The notes under the pieces: generated by a model
What the model saw: only the letters and a program-made list of their open reading frames with translations
Databases searched by the model: none
What the model was told of the DNA's origin: nothing
Translations under genes and position numbers: made by a program
In this document: positions 47,465 through 55,919 of the stretch, one piece after another
Numbering within the stretch: the stretch's first letter is position 1
Layout: each line of letters starts with the position of its first letter
Assembly: GCF_003589925.1 (NCBI RefSeq)
Contig: NZ_CP032382.1
Location: 5,580,001-5,644,000, forward strand
Source of the DNA: Chryseolinea soli
Lineage (GTDB): Bacteria > Bacteroidota > Bacteroidia > Cytophagales > Cyclobacteriaceae
Reading direction: 5' to 3'
DNA length: 64,000 bases

Positions 47465-48061
47465 ATGAAAGCAAAACCTGTATACACAACCGAATGTGAG
47501 AAGGACTGTGACGAGGTGATCTGGGGTGATTTTCGCAATGGAGACAAGTCGGCTTTCGCCACGCTCTATCACCGCTATTTCAAAACGCTCATTCAACACG
47601 GCCTTCGTGTCTCGGGCGATAAGGACCTGGTCAAGGATTGCATCCACGACCTGTTCATGGAGATCTGGAAGAACAAACTCAATTTGTCCACCCCCGACTC
47701 GGTGAAAGCTTATCTCATCAGCTCGCTGCAACGCAAGGTTATACGCCAACTGAAAAAGATCCGCACCCGCGAAAACGGTGTCCTCCAGTGGCCCACACTC
47801 GACTTTGTTCACTCGAAAGAAGACCAGATCATTTCAGAGCAACGCAAGGAAGAACAACGCCGCAAGATCAGCCGGGCATTAGAAGTCCTGACCAAAAGAC
47901 AAAAGGAAGCCGTATACCTGAAATTTTACTCTAACCTCAGCTACACCGAGATCGCCAATCTGATGGCGATCAGCACCGAATCGATCTACAACCTCGTCTC
48001 CAAAGCCATGGACAACCTCCAGGGCGAACTCACCAAACTGCCGGAACACAAATTTCAATAA
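47465..48061 (+). CDS. ECF-type RNA polymerase sigma factor
   Basis: 198 residues from ATG 47465 (a GTG two codons upstream is less likely). Region 2 (FATLYHRYFKTLIQHG, VKDCIHDLFMEIWKNKLNL) and region 4 (LEVLTKRQKEAVYLKFYSNLSYTEIANLMAISTESIYNLVSKAMDNLQ) are both intact, matching Bacteroidota ECF sigma factors that control SusC/SusD operons. No FecR anti-sigma gene is next to it; the only candidate partner is the stand-alone FecR-N protein at 37383-37676. It ends in a strong terminator. Confidence 0.92.
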   Translation: MKAKPVYTTECEKDCDEVIWGDFRNGDKSAFATLYHRYFKTLIQHGLRVSGDKDLVKDCIHDLFMEIWKNKLNLSTPDSVKAYLISSLQRKVIRQLKKIRTRENGVLQWPTLDFVHSKEDQIISEQRKEEQRRKISRALEVLTKRQKEAVYLKFYSNLSYTEIANLMAISTESIYNLVSKAMDNLQGELTKLPEHKFQ

Positions 48062-48090
48062 CGACATAGTTTTGGGTTAAAAAGGAAAGA

Positions 48091-48132
48091 CCCGCGGATG
48101 AACATCAGCCTTGTTCACCGCGGGGATTTTCA
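48091..48132 (+). terminator. Terminator of the ECF sigma gene
   Basis: CCCGCGGATGAAC pairs with GTTCACCGCGGG (12 bp with one bulged A, nine-base loop), followed by GATTTTCATTT, 30 bases after the stop codon. Confidence 0.8.
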
Positions 48133-48208
48133 TTTATGGGGAGGGATAATAAACGAGTCGCATAATGAGTCCCATTCATTTATGGGTGTTATAAACGTAC
48201 CACTCGCC

Positions 48209-48233
48209 GTTGTTGGTGTTCTTCACCAACAAC
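48209..48233. repeat. Inverted-repeat hairpin, family D, copy 1
   Basis: GTTGTTGGTG-TTCTT-CACCAACAAC: a perfect ten-base stem with a five-base loop between converging genes. A near-identical copy in the opposite orientation lies at 48332-48356. Confidence 0.85.
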
Positions 48234-48331
48234 ATTGGTGTGCGATAACATTATCATGCGGAAATCATTCAAGCGCGACAATAGGCGACATCAAGATGCG
48301 TTGACCCATTTTGTTTGACTCACGCCCTAAA

Positions 48332-48356
48332 CTTGTTGGTGAAGAACACCAACAAG
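48332..48356. repeat. Inverted-repeat hairpin, family D, copy 2
   Basis: CTTGTTGGTG-AAGAA-CACCAACAAG: a perfect ten-base stem whose loop is the complement of the loop in copy 1. It is 14 bases from the end of the minus-strand DUF5107 gene, so it may help end that transcript. Confidence 0.85.
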
Positions 48357-48369
48357 GGCGACCGAGAAT

Positions 48370-51300
48370 TTAGATGCTTAAGGCCTTCAATTTTTCAATG
48401 ATCAAAAAATAAGGATTCCCTTTCAGCGCTGTCTCCGCAGATTGCTTGCTGCTCGTGTCACCTTTGGCAATGGCCACCACCCAGCGGTGTGCGGGGCGTT
48501 GTGAGCCAAGGGTATTGAGCTTTTCAAGCCATGCCTGGGTTGCGGCCTTGTCGCCTTTCTGTTGCCATACCCACAGCGGTAAAATGTTGTTGAGTGTCGG
48601 CTCCAGCGGTTGTTGATTGGAATATTCCACGATCGCTGTTTGAAGTGCTTCTGCTTCTTTGCCTTTATTCATTTTTTGCAAACAGAAGGCCTCCGCATAT
48701 TCCTGCATGCGGGTGTCGGCATCATAGGGTTTGCCAACGCCGAGGTTCTCGGGCCATGCCTTTGATTTCTCCAGCTTGGTCATGGCGTCGGCATATTTCT
48801 TTTTGCCGATCAGGTCGAGGGCCCAGAGCATGTAGGCTTGTTCGTAGACGTTCTTGCCGTCGCTGGAACCTTCAAAGGGTAGGATGGTCATTCCTTCCAG
48901 GGTTTTCACGCTGGCGGCATATTGGCCGTTGTTCAAAAGGGCTTTGGCGTATTGCAGGCCCAACGTGTAGTTGCCTTTGAACTTCTTGACCGCGGCGGTC
49001 GAGAGTGTCAGTGTTTTTTGATGATCCTGTTGGCCTTCATAGTATTCGATGAGCGTGCTCGTGGTCCTCCAGTCCTGGGGGGCCAGGCGTTGGGCGGTCT
49101 CCAGGTCGGCCAGTTCCTGTTTGGAGTCTTTTCCTTTTTGCAGGAAGGCGCGCGAGGTGTAGAAGGGCGCATAGTCGGGCGCGGAGCCGCAGGATTGAAA
49201 CAGGCTTAGCGCATCTTTCTCGCGTTGAATGCCCCAATCGTTGAGGGCGAGATAATATTTGAATTTCCAGTGATCGCTCTTCTGCGTGGCCCACTGCAGC
49301 GGCTCCACGGTCTCAAGGCGGAAGGGAAAAACAAACGCAGGCGACTCGGCGGCGATGGAGGGCAAGGCTGAAGCATCTTTCTTCAGATAGGCTGCCCACA
49401 AATGTACCAACGGGTGGGCTGGCGCTTTGTCAAGAACTTGTAGGGCATCGTCTGCGAGGCCCAGTGATTGATATTGCAGCGCGACCTCCAGGTAGGTTTG
49501 ATAAGGGAATTCATTTTGAATAGTGGCTTTGAACTTAGCGAGGTTGTCGGGTGTGTTGTGCAGCAGGTACTTTTCAAAATCGGCAAAGTGATCAAGCGCG
49601 TCGGCTGTGAGCAGGGTCTCCAGGATCTTGTCGGCTTCGGTCGCCCGGTTTGTTTTTCGGTAGAGGATGGTCAGGCTGTGCAGGGCGTTGAAATTATACC
49701 GGTTAAAGTCTAACGATTGTTGTGCATATTGTTCTCCGAGGGTGAGGTCGCCGCGTTGTATCTCGATCGCTGCCATCTGCGCATAGGCCGGCGAGCGGTA
49801 TTCGGCAGAGCGCGCGGCCCATCCGAACGTTTCCAACGCATTCAGCAGATCCCCTTGCGCCCGGTAGTTGACGCCGGCGTAGTAATTCACGCCCGGATCA
49901 TAGGCATCCAGTTGCAAACCCAAATTGCTGTAGTATAGCGCGGAATCAAATTGATGACTGCGGTAGTACAATTCGGAAAGGGCGGTCACGGCACCGATGT
50001 GCTGTGCGTCTTTGGCCACGCAATTCAACAAGAGTGTTTTCGCGCCTTTGTAGTTCCGCGATTCTTTTTGCTCCATGCCGGCATAATATAAATAGGAGGC
50101 ACTGGAAGGATCGGCCTTGAACATAGAAGCAAAGGGCCGTTTGATAAGATTTTTATTTTCCGAACTATAGCGCAGGTCCATGCCTTCCACGACTACCTCA
50201 AAGGGAGCTTTACTGTCCAGCGACACCGAAGTCTGGATCACTTCCATGGGGTTGAGCGATTTACTTTCCGTGTGGATGACTTTCCCGTTGGAGGTAACGA
50301 TGATCTTTGCCTGCGAAGTCGCCAGGGCATTCACGCCGATGGAGAGCTTTCCCTGGTCGCGCGTCACGTGCAACACACCTTGGGGTGAAACGTCGCTGAG
50401 GCCGCCGATGTCTTTCACGGGGAACCACAATTCCTGCCAACGGTCGGTCATGCCGGGGGAAAAGGGAACTTGGGTGATCGGTGTACGCAGGGATGAGGCC
50501 TGGAACTGGTTGAACATACGGCCGGCCTGGAACTCCATATACTGACCATCCGTGTCCGTAAGCAAGTCTTCCCAAATGCCACCATTGCGCGACAGTGCCC
50601 AGAGCCACAGTTTGTGTCCAGGCATGTCGTTGTAGAGCGCCCAGTGGCCAAAGCCGAAATTCGATTTGTGATAGTAGCCGCCCATGAAGTCGGTGTATTC
50701 GCCCACGATGTGTGAGGAGCGGTGGGAGCCGAAGTTGCTGTTGGCATATTTCGAGATGTCGCGGCCCGCCGCATCGACAGGCCAGGGGCCGTTTGCGCCG
50801 TCGTGGCCCAGCTCTTCGTCGCCGGGATAAAAGAACTCGAGGTCATCCGAAACCACGGCTGCTCCGGTCATCCAGTTGTAGTACGATTGCGTGATCGGCG
50901 TGGGGTTGTTCCAGAGGGCGTGCGTTTCAAAATAGGCTTTGTCTTTGGGGAGCCTGATCTCTACGCGCCATTGCGTGCGCGAGGGGAGGTCCATGGTCCC
51001 GACAAAACAGCTCACGCTGCCGTCGGCATTTTCTTGTGTTTTGTAATCCACGGGATTCGTCGTGGCGGGTGTATGGCCGATGTAGCCGAAGTTGAATTCG
51101 ATGCCGCCGCTGGTCCAGGGGCCGCGCATGGAGATGTTGCGGAACTTCATCACCTCATTGCGATAAATGAATTCCTTGCCGGTCGACTTCTCGATGGCAC
51201 CCCACACTTTGCCACCCACTTGAGGGAGGATGTACACTTCGATATAGTCGTTTTCCAGTTTCACCACTTTCCATTTCTGTTTCTGACCGGTGACGCTATA

Positions 51301-51480
51301 GCCATCGAAGGAGTGATAAGGATAGATGCGATTGCTTCGCTCCGCCAGGATCGGCACGGGGCTGGGTTCGCCGAAAGGGTAGGTGAGGAACTCTCTTTCG
51401 GATTCGGTGACCACAGCTTTTTGTGCCGTCACCAGCATCGGGAAAGCGAAAAGAAGGAAAAGGAAAATGCGAATGCTCAT
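48370..51480 (-). CDS. Secreted DUF5107 and TPR-repeat protein
   Basis: 1036 residues with a signal peptide (FLFLLFAFPMLVTAQ). The first 400 residues resemble DUF5107, a galactose-mutarotase-like beta-sandwich domain (YIEVYILPQVGGKVWGAIEKSTGKEFIYRN; ISMRGPWTSGGIEFNFGYIGHTP). The rest is a long series of TPR helix pairs (YYAGMEQKESRNYKGAKTLL, LYYSNLGLQLDAYDPGVNYYAG, AYAQMAAIEIQRGDLTLGEQYAQQSL). Family function is not established, though DUF5107-TPR proteins are common in carbohydrate loci. The mutarotase-like fold suggests sugar binding or processing in the periplasm. It is divergent from the agaS operon. Confidence 0.8.
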   Translation of the reverse strand: MSIRIFLFLLFAFPMLVTAQKAVVTESEREFLTYPFGEPSPVPILAERSNRIYPYHSFDGYSVTGQKQKWKVVKLENDYIEVYILPQVGGKVWGAIEKSTGKEFIYRNEVMKFRNISMRGPWTSGGIEFNFGYIGHTPATTNPVDYKTQENADGSVSCFVGTMDLPSRTQWRVEIRLPKDKAYFETHALWNNPTPITQSYYNWMTGAAVVSDDLEFFYPGDEELGHDGANGPWPVDAAGRDISKYANSNFGSHRSSHIVGEYTDFMGGYYHKSNFGFGHWALYNDMPGHKLWLWALSRNGGIWEDLLTDTDGQYMEFQAGRMFNQFQASSLRTPITQVPFSPGMTDRWQELWFPVKDIGGLSDVSPQGVLHVTRDQGKLSIGVNALATSQAKIIVTSNGKVIHTESKSLNPMEVIQTSVSLDSKAPFEVVVEGMDLRYSSENKNLIKRPFASMFKADPSSASYLYYAGMEQKESRNYKGAKTLLLNCVAKDAQHIGAVTALSELYYRSHQFDSALYYSNLGLQLDAYDPGVNYYAGVNYRAQGDLLNALETFGWAARSAEYRSPAYAQMAAIEIQRGDLTLGEQYAQQSLDFNRYNFNALHSLTILYRKTNRATEADKILETLLTADALDHFADFEKYLLHNTPDNLAKFKATIQNEFPYQTYLEVALQYQSLGLADDALQVLDKAPAHPLVHLWAAYLKKDASALPSIAAESPAFVFPFRLETVEPLQWATQKSDHWKFKYYLALNDWGIQREKDALSLFQSCGSAPDYAPFYTSRAFLQKGKDSKQELADLETAQRLAPQDWRTTSTLIEYYEGQQDHQKTLTLSTAAVKKFKGNYTLGLQYAKALLNNGQYAASVKTLEGMTILPFEGSSDGKNVYEQAYMLWALDLIGKKKYADAMTKLEKSKAWPENLGVGKPYDADTRMQEYAEAFCLQKMNKGKEAEALQTAIVEYSNQQPLEPTLNNILPLWVWQQKGDKAATQAWLEKLNTLGSQRPAHRWVVAIAKGDTSSKQSAETALKGNPYFLIIEKLKALSI

Positions 51481-51732
51481 AAGTTAAAAGTGCAGGGCTA
51501 GGTTGAATGTTAAATAATGGGATGCCGGTAAAAGCATTTTCCGCCAAGGAAATAAAGACGCAAACCTTCTCCTGTGCCGGTGAAAGCCGTAAATTCATAG
51601 GGCTGGAGGGGCAGAAATGGGCGTTTTTCTTTCATAAGTTGAAAATAACCTTTAACAAGCCTTAAATGAAATAAATCACACTTCAAAAGGTTTAATGTTA
51701 TCGAATAGTAAATAAAGGAAAGTTTTGAAGTA

Positions 51733-51758
51733 TAAAAAAGCAATAAAACGAAAGTATA
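51733..51758 (-). promoter_or_regulatory. Candidate DeoR/AgaR-type operator upstream of agaS
   Basis: On the minus strand: TATACTTTCGTTTTATTG, then a T-rich run. It shares TACTTTCGT-N3-ATTG-N-TTTT with 46279-46304 and, from memory, fits the E. coli AgaR consensus core TTTCRTTT well. It overlaps the expected -33 region, consistent with repression. Confidence 0.55.
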
Positions 51759-51773
51759 ATTTATTTTTATTGC

Positions 51774-51781
51774 TACTTTTG
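51774..51781 (+). promoter_or_regulatory. -7 element of the agaS operon
   Basis: TACTTTTG matches TAnnTTTG, 30 bases before the agaS start codon. The same octamer precedes the deoR-type gene on the other strand. Confidence 0.55.
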
Positions 51782-51811
51782 TTCTGTCACGACTAAAAAA
51801 GACAAGGACAT

Positions 51812-52972
51812 ATGAAATATTTGGGGATAGAGGCATCTGACCTCATCAAATCAGGGGGGATACACACGGCTAAAGAGATCTGCCAGCAGCCGGAGCTGTG
51901 GAAAAAAACATTTGAAGAGATTAAGCGTCAGGAAGCTGCCATCGCGAAGTTCATGGACGAGGCGTTGGCCAATACCAAGCGTATCATTTTAGCCGGCGCC
52001 GGCACCAGCGCGTTTATCGGCCTTTCATTGCGCGGTGTCTTTCAACGCAACTCCGGCATCGCCACGGATTGTATCGCCACGACCGACATCGTTTCGCATC
52101 CAAAAGATTATCTCACGCCCGAGATCCCGACGTTGCTCATTTCGTTTGCACGTTCGGGAAACAGCCCCGAAAGCGTGGCGGCCATCGCGTTGGCCGACGA
52201 GATCTGTAACACTTGCTACCACCTCATCATCACTTGCAACGCCGAAGGCAAACTGGCGCACTACTCATCCAAATCCCGCCACTACATCTTTAACCTTCCA
52301 CCCGAATCCAACGATCAAAGCCTGGCCATGACCAGCAGCTATTCCACCATGTTGCTGGTGGGGTTGCTCATCGCGAAGCTGAAAGATCTGAAAACGGCAG
52401 AGCGCAGTGTGGACACCGTTATCAAATACGGCCGCAAACTGATCGAGCTTTATGCCGGTGACTTCCGGGAGATCGCCAAAAAGGATTTTCACCGCGCCGT
52501 GTTTCTCGGTTCGGGCCCCTTCTTCGGAACAGCAACCGAATCGCACCTGAAGCTACAGGAATTCACCGACGGCAAAGTGATCTGCAAGAACGATTCTTAC
52601 CTGGGCTTCCGTCACGGACCAAAAGCCGTGGTGGACGAAAACACGTTGGTGGTATACTTACTGACGAACAACGCGTATGCCTATCACTACGAAAGAGATC
52701 TCATCCTGGCGATGAAGAAAGGAACACCGCCGTTGCTGGAGATCGGTATTTCGGAGTCGGAGATCAAAGACATCAAGTTGCAGCATGCGTTTCAGCTTTC
52801 GGAAAACGGCAAGTCGGTAGAGGAGGAGTTCCTGGCGGTGTGCTACATCATACCGGCGCAATTGCTGGGCTTCTTCAAGTCGTTGGCCTCGGGTCTGATG
52901 CCCGATGCACCGTCGGCCACCGGCGCCATTACGCGCGTGGTGGAAGGGGTGAACATCTATTCACTCACATAA
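51812..52972 (+). CDS. agaS: AgaS-type galactosamine-6-phosphate deaminase/isomerase (SIS domains)
   Basis: 386 residues with two SIS (sugar isomerase) domains. Domain 1 has RIILAGAGTSAFIGLSLRG and the phosphosugar loop LISFARSGNSPESVAAI; domain 2 has AVFLGSGPFFGTATESHLKLQEFTDG and SYLGFRHGPKAVVDENT. Length and motifs match AgaS, which converts D-galactosamine 6-phosphate to tagatose 6-phosphate and ammonia, rather than the longer GlmS or shorter KdsD/GmhA. It is the first gene of a plus-strand operon with a sugar kinase and a tagatose-bisphosphate-type aldolase, the expected next steps. Confidence 0.88.
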   Translation: MKYLGIEASDLIKSGGIHTAKEICQQPELWKKTFEEIKRQEAAIAKFMDEALANTKRIILAGAGTSAFIGLSLRGVFQRNSGIATDCIATTDIVSHPKDYLTPEIPTLLISFARSGNSPESVAAIALADEICNTCYHLIITCNAEGKLAHYSSKSRHYIFNLPPESNDQSLAMTSSYSTMLLVGLLIAKLKDLKTAERSVDTVIKYGRKLIELYAGDFREIAKKDFHRAVFLGSGPFFGTATESHLKLQEFTDGKVICKNDSYLGFRHGPKAVVDENTLVVYLLTNNAYAYHYERDLILAMKKGTPPLLEIGISESEIKDIKLQHAFQLSENGKSVEEEFLAVCYIIPAQLLGFFKSLASGLMPDAPSATGAITRVVEGVNIYSLT

Positions 52973-53031
52973 AAGCCCTTTGGAAAATGCAACGGTCTTT
53001 CTATACTGGCTTTTAATTCCCGAAAAGAACT

Positions 53032-53979
53032 ATGGAGAAACATTTCGATGTACTGGTGGTGGGCGAACTGAATGTGGACCTGATCCTGAACACCATCGAC
53101 AAATTCCCCGAGATCGGCAAAGAAGTGCTGGCGCATCAGATGACACTCACGCTGGGCAGCAGCTCGGCGATCTTTGCCAGCAACCTCAGCACACTGGGAA
53201 CGACCGTGACCTATGCGGGCAAGATCGGCCGCGATAACTTTGGCGATCACATTATTTCCAGCCTGCAGGCAAAGGGCGTAGACACCGGCAATATCATTCT
53301 CACCCCACAACACAACACCGGTGCCACCATCGTGTTGAATTTTTCCGAAGACCGCGCAATGGTGACCTACCCGGGGGCGATGAGCCACCTCACGCTGGAG
53401 GATATCTCCACGGAAAAGCTTCTCCAGGCGCGACACCTGCATTTAAGCTCCATCTTTCTTCAGCAAGGCATCCGCAAAGATATCGTCGCCCTCTTCCGCC
53501 AAGCCAAGGCCCTGGGCCTCACCACCTCGATCGACCCGCAATGGGACCCTTCCGAAACGTGGGACCTCGATCTGAAAGCCTTGCTTCCACACGTTGACAT
53601 TTTCATGCCCAACACCGCCGAATTGAAAGCCCTCACAGGCATAGCCGATCTGCAAGAAGCGTTGGCTTACATTCGCGAATTCGGCAATGCGTTCGTGGTA
53701 AAAAACGGCAGCGAGGGCGCCTACCTCTGGGAGGGTCAATCACTGTATCATCAACGCGCCTTCCGCAACACGTCCGTGGTAGACAGCATTGGCGCGGGCG
53801 ACAGCTTTGATGCGGGCTTCATCCATAAATTTCTGCAACAACGATCGTGGCAGGAATGCCTGGAGTTCGGTGCGCTCACGGGAGCCATCAACACCACACG
53901 TCATGGAGGGACAGGTGCGTTTGAAAATCTGAACCTGGTCAAGACCATCGCACAATCTACTTTTAACTATACTTTTTAA
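53032..53979 (+). CDS. PfkB-family sugar kinase, probable tagatose-6-phosphate kinase
   Basis: 315 residues, ribokinase/PfkB fold. VVGELNVDLILNTIDKFPEIGKE at the N-terminus is followed by the substrate-binding Gly region TLGSSSAIFASNLSTLG, and the C-terminal PfkB signature with catalytic Asp is DSIGAGDSFDAGF near 246-258. Between an AgaS-type isomerase and a tagatose-bisphosphate-type aldolase, the natural role is phosphorylating tagatose 6-phosphate to the 1,6-bisphosphate. PfkB substrate cannot be read from motifs alone; a GalNAc kinase is the main alternative. Confidence 0.8.
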   Translation: MEKHFDVLVVGELNVDLILNTIDKFPEIGKEVLAHQMTLTLGSSSAIFASNLSTLGTTVTYAGKIGRDNFGDHIISSLQAKGVDTGNIILTPQHNTGATIVLNFSEDRAMVTYPGAMSHLTLEDISTEKLLQARHLHLSSIFLQQGIRKDIVALFRQAKALGLTTSIDPQWDPSETWDLDLKALLPHVDIFMPNTAELKALTGIADLQEALAYIREFGNAFVVKNGSEGAYLWEGQSLYHQRAFRNTSVVDSIGAGDSFDAGFIHKFLQQRSWQECLEFGALTGAINTTRHGGTGAFENLNLVKTIAQSTFNYTF

Positions 53980-53980
53980 A

Positions 53981-54802
53981 ATGCGGCTACAAGACAAACT
54001 GAAAGCACTGGGACAAAACGGCAAGGCGTTGCTGGCTACAAATTTCTATAATTTTGAGACGCTTTCCGGCGTGCTGCAGGCGGCAAAGGCAACGAACAAG
54101 TCCATCATCCTTCAATTGTCGGAAAGCTCCATTCAATATCTTGGGTTGCGCGTAGCCGCCGGGTTGGCGCGTACGGCTTTGGAAGAATATGGAGTGGAAG
54201 GGTGGCTTCACCTGGATCATGGGAGCTCGCCAGAAATGGCCCACCGCTGTCTGGATGCCGGGTTCGATTCGGTCATGATCGATGCCAGCGAAAAGCCTTT
54301 TGAAGAAAATGTAAAGATCACGTCATCCGTCGTAAAACTGGCGGAAAAATATAACGCCAACGTGGAAGCGGAGTTGGGATACGTGGCGAAGCTGGGACAG
54401 GTGCAGAAGGTAAGCCAATATACACAACCGGAAGAGGCGAAGCGATTTATCGATGAAACGGGCGCGCATGCCCTGGCGATCGCGATTGGTTCGGCACACG
54501 GCTTTTACAAAGAGACGCCGCAATTGCAACTGGAATTGTTGTCCGCCATTCACGCCGCCACACCGGCAGCATTGGTGTTGCACGGGTCGTCGGGCATTCC
54601 GGAAGGGCAGATCCGCGAAGCCGTAAAGCGGGGCATCACCAAGGTGAACCTGGCTACGGAGACAAAGAATATTTTTATGAAAACGCTGCAGCAGGTACTG
54701 GAAGGCAATGATGAAATAGATTTGCGCAAGATCTTTCCGCAAGCCACGCAGTCGGTGGTGAAGCTGATCAGCGAGAAATTGGAAGTGGTTTCCCCTAACT
54801 AA
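53981..54802 (+). CDS. Class II tagatose/fructose-bisphosphate aldolase, GatY/KbaY type
   Basis: 273 residues, zinc-dependent class II aldolase. The catalytic Asp and first zinc His are in WLHLDHGSSPE near 76-86; other ligand and phosphate-binding blocks are FDSVMIDASEKPFEEN, VEAELGYVAKLG, IAIGSAHGFYKETP and LVLHGSSGIPEGQIREAVKRGITKVNLATE. The short length fits the GatY/KbaY group rather than the longer FbaA. It should split tagatose 1,6-bisphosphate to dihydroxyacetone phosphate and glyceraldehyde 3-phosphate. It starts one base after the kinase stop codon, so it is co-translated. Confidence 0.88.
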   Translation: MRLQDKLKALGQNGKALLATNFYNFETLSGVLQAAKATNKSIILQLSESSIQYLGLRVAAGLARTALEEYGVEGWLHLDHGSSPEMAHRCLDAGFDSVMIDASEKPFEENVKITSSVVKLAEKYNANVEAELGYVAKLGQVQKVSQYTQPEEAKRFIDETGAHALAIAIGSAHGFYKETPQLQLELLSAIHAATPAALVLHGSSGIPEGQIREAVKRGITKVNLATETKNIFMKTLQQVLEGNDEIDLRKIFPQATQSVVKLISEKLEVVSPN

Positions 54803-54811
54803 AATTATACC

Positions 54812-55888
54812 ATGACAATTGTAAAACGATTTGGCGTCTGGCTGCTTTTTATAGCGATGGCGGCCCAGGCGCAAAACCCTGATGAACTGCTGCTAAAAAA
54901 TTATCGACCGAAGTCCATTTATAAAATTCCGGTCACCAAGATCGAGAAGGCAAAGTTTCCGGTCATCGACATGCACTCGCATCCTTACGGCAAAACCAAA
55001 GCCGATATTCAGGAATGGGTCAAGACGATGGACAAATTTGGGATTGAAAAAACGCTCATTCTCTCGTATGCCACCGGCGCCCGTTTTGACTCCCTCTACC
55101 AGGTGTATTCTGCCTTTGGCAATCGCTTCGAAGTGTGGTGCGGGTTCGATCACACAGGCTACCTGGAACCGGGTTGGTCGGAGCGCGCTGTTAAAGAACT
55201 CGAGCGGTGTGCGCGCTTGGGGGCCAAGGGCGTAGGGGAGTTGGGGGACAAAGGGCTGGGTGAATTCTACTCGTCTCCGACCAAGGGATGGGGTATGCAC
55301 ATCGATGACCCGCGCATGAAACCCCTTTGGAAAAAATGTGCCGAGCTGAAGTTGCCCGTGAACGTTCACGTGGCGGAACCCATGTGGATGTACGAACCGA
55401 TGGACTCCACCAACGATGGTCTGATGAATGCGTATGAATGGAAAGTGGACCAGACAAAGCCGGGCATCCTAAGCCATGCGCAACTGATCAAAACCCTGGA
55501 GAACGCCGTGCGCGACAACCCCGGCACGACATTCATCGCGTGCCACTATGCGAACTGCGAGTATGATCTCAGTATTCTCGGTAATCTTTTCGACAAATAT
55601 CCGAACTTGTATGCCGACCTCGCAGCCCGCTATGCAGAAACGGCCACGATACCGCGGTATATGAAAGCCTTCTTTGAAAAATACCAGGACCGCATCGTCT
55701 ATGGCACAGACATGGGGGCGAGCCCGGACATGTATGCGTTTACGTTTCGCATCCTGGAGTCCAACGACGAGCATTTTTATGCGAATGGCCAGACCGGCTA
55801 CCATTGGGCCCTGAGCGGGTTTGGGTTGAGCGACGCGATTTTGAAGAAAGTGTACAAAACAAATGCGATGAAAATTTTAAAGCGATAA
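54812..55888 (+). CDS. Exported amidohydrolase-2 family metal hydrolase
   Basis: 358 residues with a signal peptide (VWLLFIAMAAQAQ). The TIM-barrel metal-hydrolase pattern of amidohydrolase family 2 is visible: VIDMHSHPYG (HxH metal ligands near 54-56), LPVNVHVAEPMWMY, FIACHYANCEYDL (His) and VYGTDMGASPDMY (Asp). Relatives include lactonases and decarboxylases. It is too divergent from NagA to be called the N-acetylgalactosamine-6-phosphate deacetylase, and its export argues against that role. A periplasmic sugar-lactone hydrolase working with the PQQ dehydrogenase two genes downstream is an attractive inference. Confidence 0.75.
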   Translation: MTIVKRFGVWLLFIAMAAQAQNPDELLLKNYRPKSIYKIPVTKIEKAKFPVIDMHSHPYGKTKADIQEWVKTMDKFGIEKTLILSYATGARFDSLYQVYSAFGNRFEVWCGFDHTGYLEPGWSERAVKELERCARLGAKGVGELGDKGLGEFYSSPTKGWGMHIDDPRMKPLWKKCAELKLPVNVHVAEPMWMYEPMDSTNDGLMNAYEWKVDQTKPGILSHAQLIKTLENAVRDNPGTTFIACHYANCEYDLSILGNLFDKYPNLYADLAARYAETATIPRYMKAFFEKYQDRIVYGTDMGASPDMYAFTFRILESNDEHFYANGQTGYHWALSGFGLSDAILKKVYKTNAMKILKR

Positions 55889-55919
55889 TGGTGTCGATGG
55901 TTTAAAGAAGGAAAGAACG

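Larger units (their letters stand above)
51481..51811. other. Divergent DUF5107 / agaS intergenic region
   Basis: 330 bp without a gene. Near 51540-51563 is a degenerate family B repeat (CCGCCAAGGAAATAAAGACGC). The agaS-proximal 100 bases hold the 26-bp candidate operator (51733-51758) and the -7 element (51774-51781). Confidence 0.55.

Noticed and set aside
50722..51501. 259-codon plus-strand frame opposite the DUF5107 gene
   Set aside because: Antisense shadow of a gene with a clear signal peptide and domain pattern.
54812..55888. NagA-type N-acetylgalactosamine-6-phosphate deacetylase, which the pathway lacks
   Set aside because: The protein has a signal peptide and amidohydrolase-2 motifs rather than the NagA pattern.
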